Shown one piece after another: positions 4,665 to 5,157 of a stretch of 5,157 bases of DNA (the stretch's first letter is position 1; every line of letters begins with the position of its first letter). The stretch comes from Paenibacillus sp. UBA6285 (GTDB taxonomy: Bacteria > Bacillota > Bacilli > Paenibacillales > Paenibacillaceae), in assembly GCA_002438345.1 (NCBI GenBank), contig DJUJ01000108.1, forward strand, positions 8,354 to 13,510, given 5' to 3'. The notes below the pieces were generated by a model, which was not told the DNA's origin, did not search any database, and saw only the letters and a program-made list of their open reading frames with translations. Made by a program: the position numbers and the translations under genes.

Positions 4665-5157
4665 TTAGACCTGATTTTGCATACGTTTCTCAGTCAAATA
4701 ATCGTTCTCATAATAAGTAAGATCATCGCGTAGCTCTTCATAGGTCTTGGTAATTTCTAGAATGATGTCACGCGCCGGACGAACTGGCTTTTTACGGAAA
4801 CGGATAGCATCCTGTCCAGTATAAGCATAACGTCCATCTTCAGAATAGCTTTCATTCTTTGGATAGAAGAAGTTATTCACGCCATAGTGATATACGTTAT
4901 AAAGCGCTTTCTGCGCAAAAGATTCATCGAATGTTGCACGACGCAGCGCAACTCCCAGCTTCTCATAAGACATTTCCGAGAACACTAACAGATGACGAAC
5001 ATCGGACAGGAAACCTTGATAAAATTGTACAGTTTCTTCATCCTCTTCAGTTACAAGCTGAGGCAATGCGTGCTCGTTAAGAAAAATTTCCATCTTGTCG
5101 ATTACAACTTTAAGTTTGTCTCTCGTCGATTCACATAATTTCTGCACATTGGCTGCT
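4665..5157 (-). CDS. YpuI/DUF3907-like protein, 5' end beyond right edge
   Basis: This is a soluble, probably helical protein of unknown function, with at least 163 residues visible. The first possible start in view is a GTG at 5147, but the frame stays open to the window edge (A-A-N before that Val) and no ribosome binding site is visible, so the real start most likely lies outside. Recognisable blocks, numbered from the GTG, are E-I-F-L-N-E-H-A-L-P-Q-L near 20-31, A-L-Y-N-V-Y-H near 81-87, F-F-Y-P-K-N-E-S-Y-S-E-D-G-R-Y-A-Y-T-G near 93-111, and a C-terminal E-L-R-D-D-L-x-Y-Y-E-N-D-Y segment near 137-149. These resemble Bacillus YpuI (about 180 residues) from memory. There is no signal peptide, membrane segment or Cys cluster. 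The gene is separated from the DUF1540 unit by a strong terminator, so it belongs to a different transcript coming from the right. Confidence 0.75.
   Translation of the reverse strand, partial: AANVQKLCESTRDKLKVVIDKMEIFLNEHALPQLVTEEDEETVQFYQGFLSDVRHLLVFSEMSYEKLGVALRRATFDESFAQKALYNVYHYGVNNFFYPKNESYSEDGRYAYTGQDAIRFRKKPVRPARDIILEITKTYEELRDDLTYYENDYLTEKRMQNQV

Noticed and set aside
4859..5080. Open frame of 73 codons on the + strand
   Set aside because: It lies wholly inside the YpuI-like gene on the other strand, has no recognisable protein features and no clear ribosome binding site; it is a shadow frame.
5145..5147. GTG as the start of the YpuI-like gene
   Set aside because: The frame remains open to the window edge and no ribosome binding site is visible in the 10 nt upstream, so the Val is probably internal.

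Overview
The window looks like a chromosomal housekeeping stretch from a low-to-moderate GC, Gram-positive, spore-former-type Firmicute. Paenibacillus or a close relative in Bacillales is my best guess. The grounds are strong AGGAGG-type ribosome binding sites, hairpin-plus-U-tract terminators after most transcription units, a ThiI without a rhodanese domain next to its own cysteine desulfurase, and DUF1540 and YpuI/DUF3907-type proteins. Genus assignment is inference from gene content, not from a marker gene.

Layout. At the left edge the 3' part of a TerC/YjbE-type membrane protein gene runs on the + strand and converges on everything else, which is on the - strand. Read in their own direction, from high to low coordinates, the - strand units are: (1) a YpuI/DUF3907-like gene whose 5' end lies beyond the right edge, closed by a strong terminator (4597-4646); (2) a two-gene unit, a DUF1540 cysteine-rich small protein followed 12 nt later by a two-helix DUF4190-like membrane protein, closed by a terminator (3780-3823); (3) a single lytic transglycosylase gene, closed by a very long hairpin terminator (2884-2952); (4) a nifZ/iscS-type cysteine desulfurase followed 3 nt later by thiI, closed by a terminator (325-368) that lies partly inside the 3' coding end of the convergent TerC gene.

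How the genes work together. The clearest functional pair is the cysteine desulfurase and ThiI. The desulfurase takes sulfur from cysteine as a persulfide and hands it to ThiI, which activates U8 of tRNA with ATP and inserts sulfur to form 4-thiouridine. The DUF1540 and DUF4190-like genes are probably co-transcribed, but their shared role is unknown. The lytic transglycosylase is a peptidoglycan-cleaving enzyme with no obvious signal peptide.

There is no mobile element, CRISPR array, tRNA, rRNA or long gene-free stretch; the largest gaps are about 110 to 180 bp and hold terminators and leaders. I do not see a clearly novel system. The points most worth a second look are non-coding: two terminators built on the same 9-bp stem arm, the unusually long hairpin directly before the sulfur-transfer operon, a terminator embedded in a convergent coding sequence, and a start-site correction for the DUF1540 gene.
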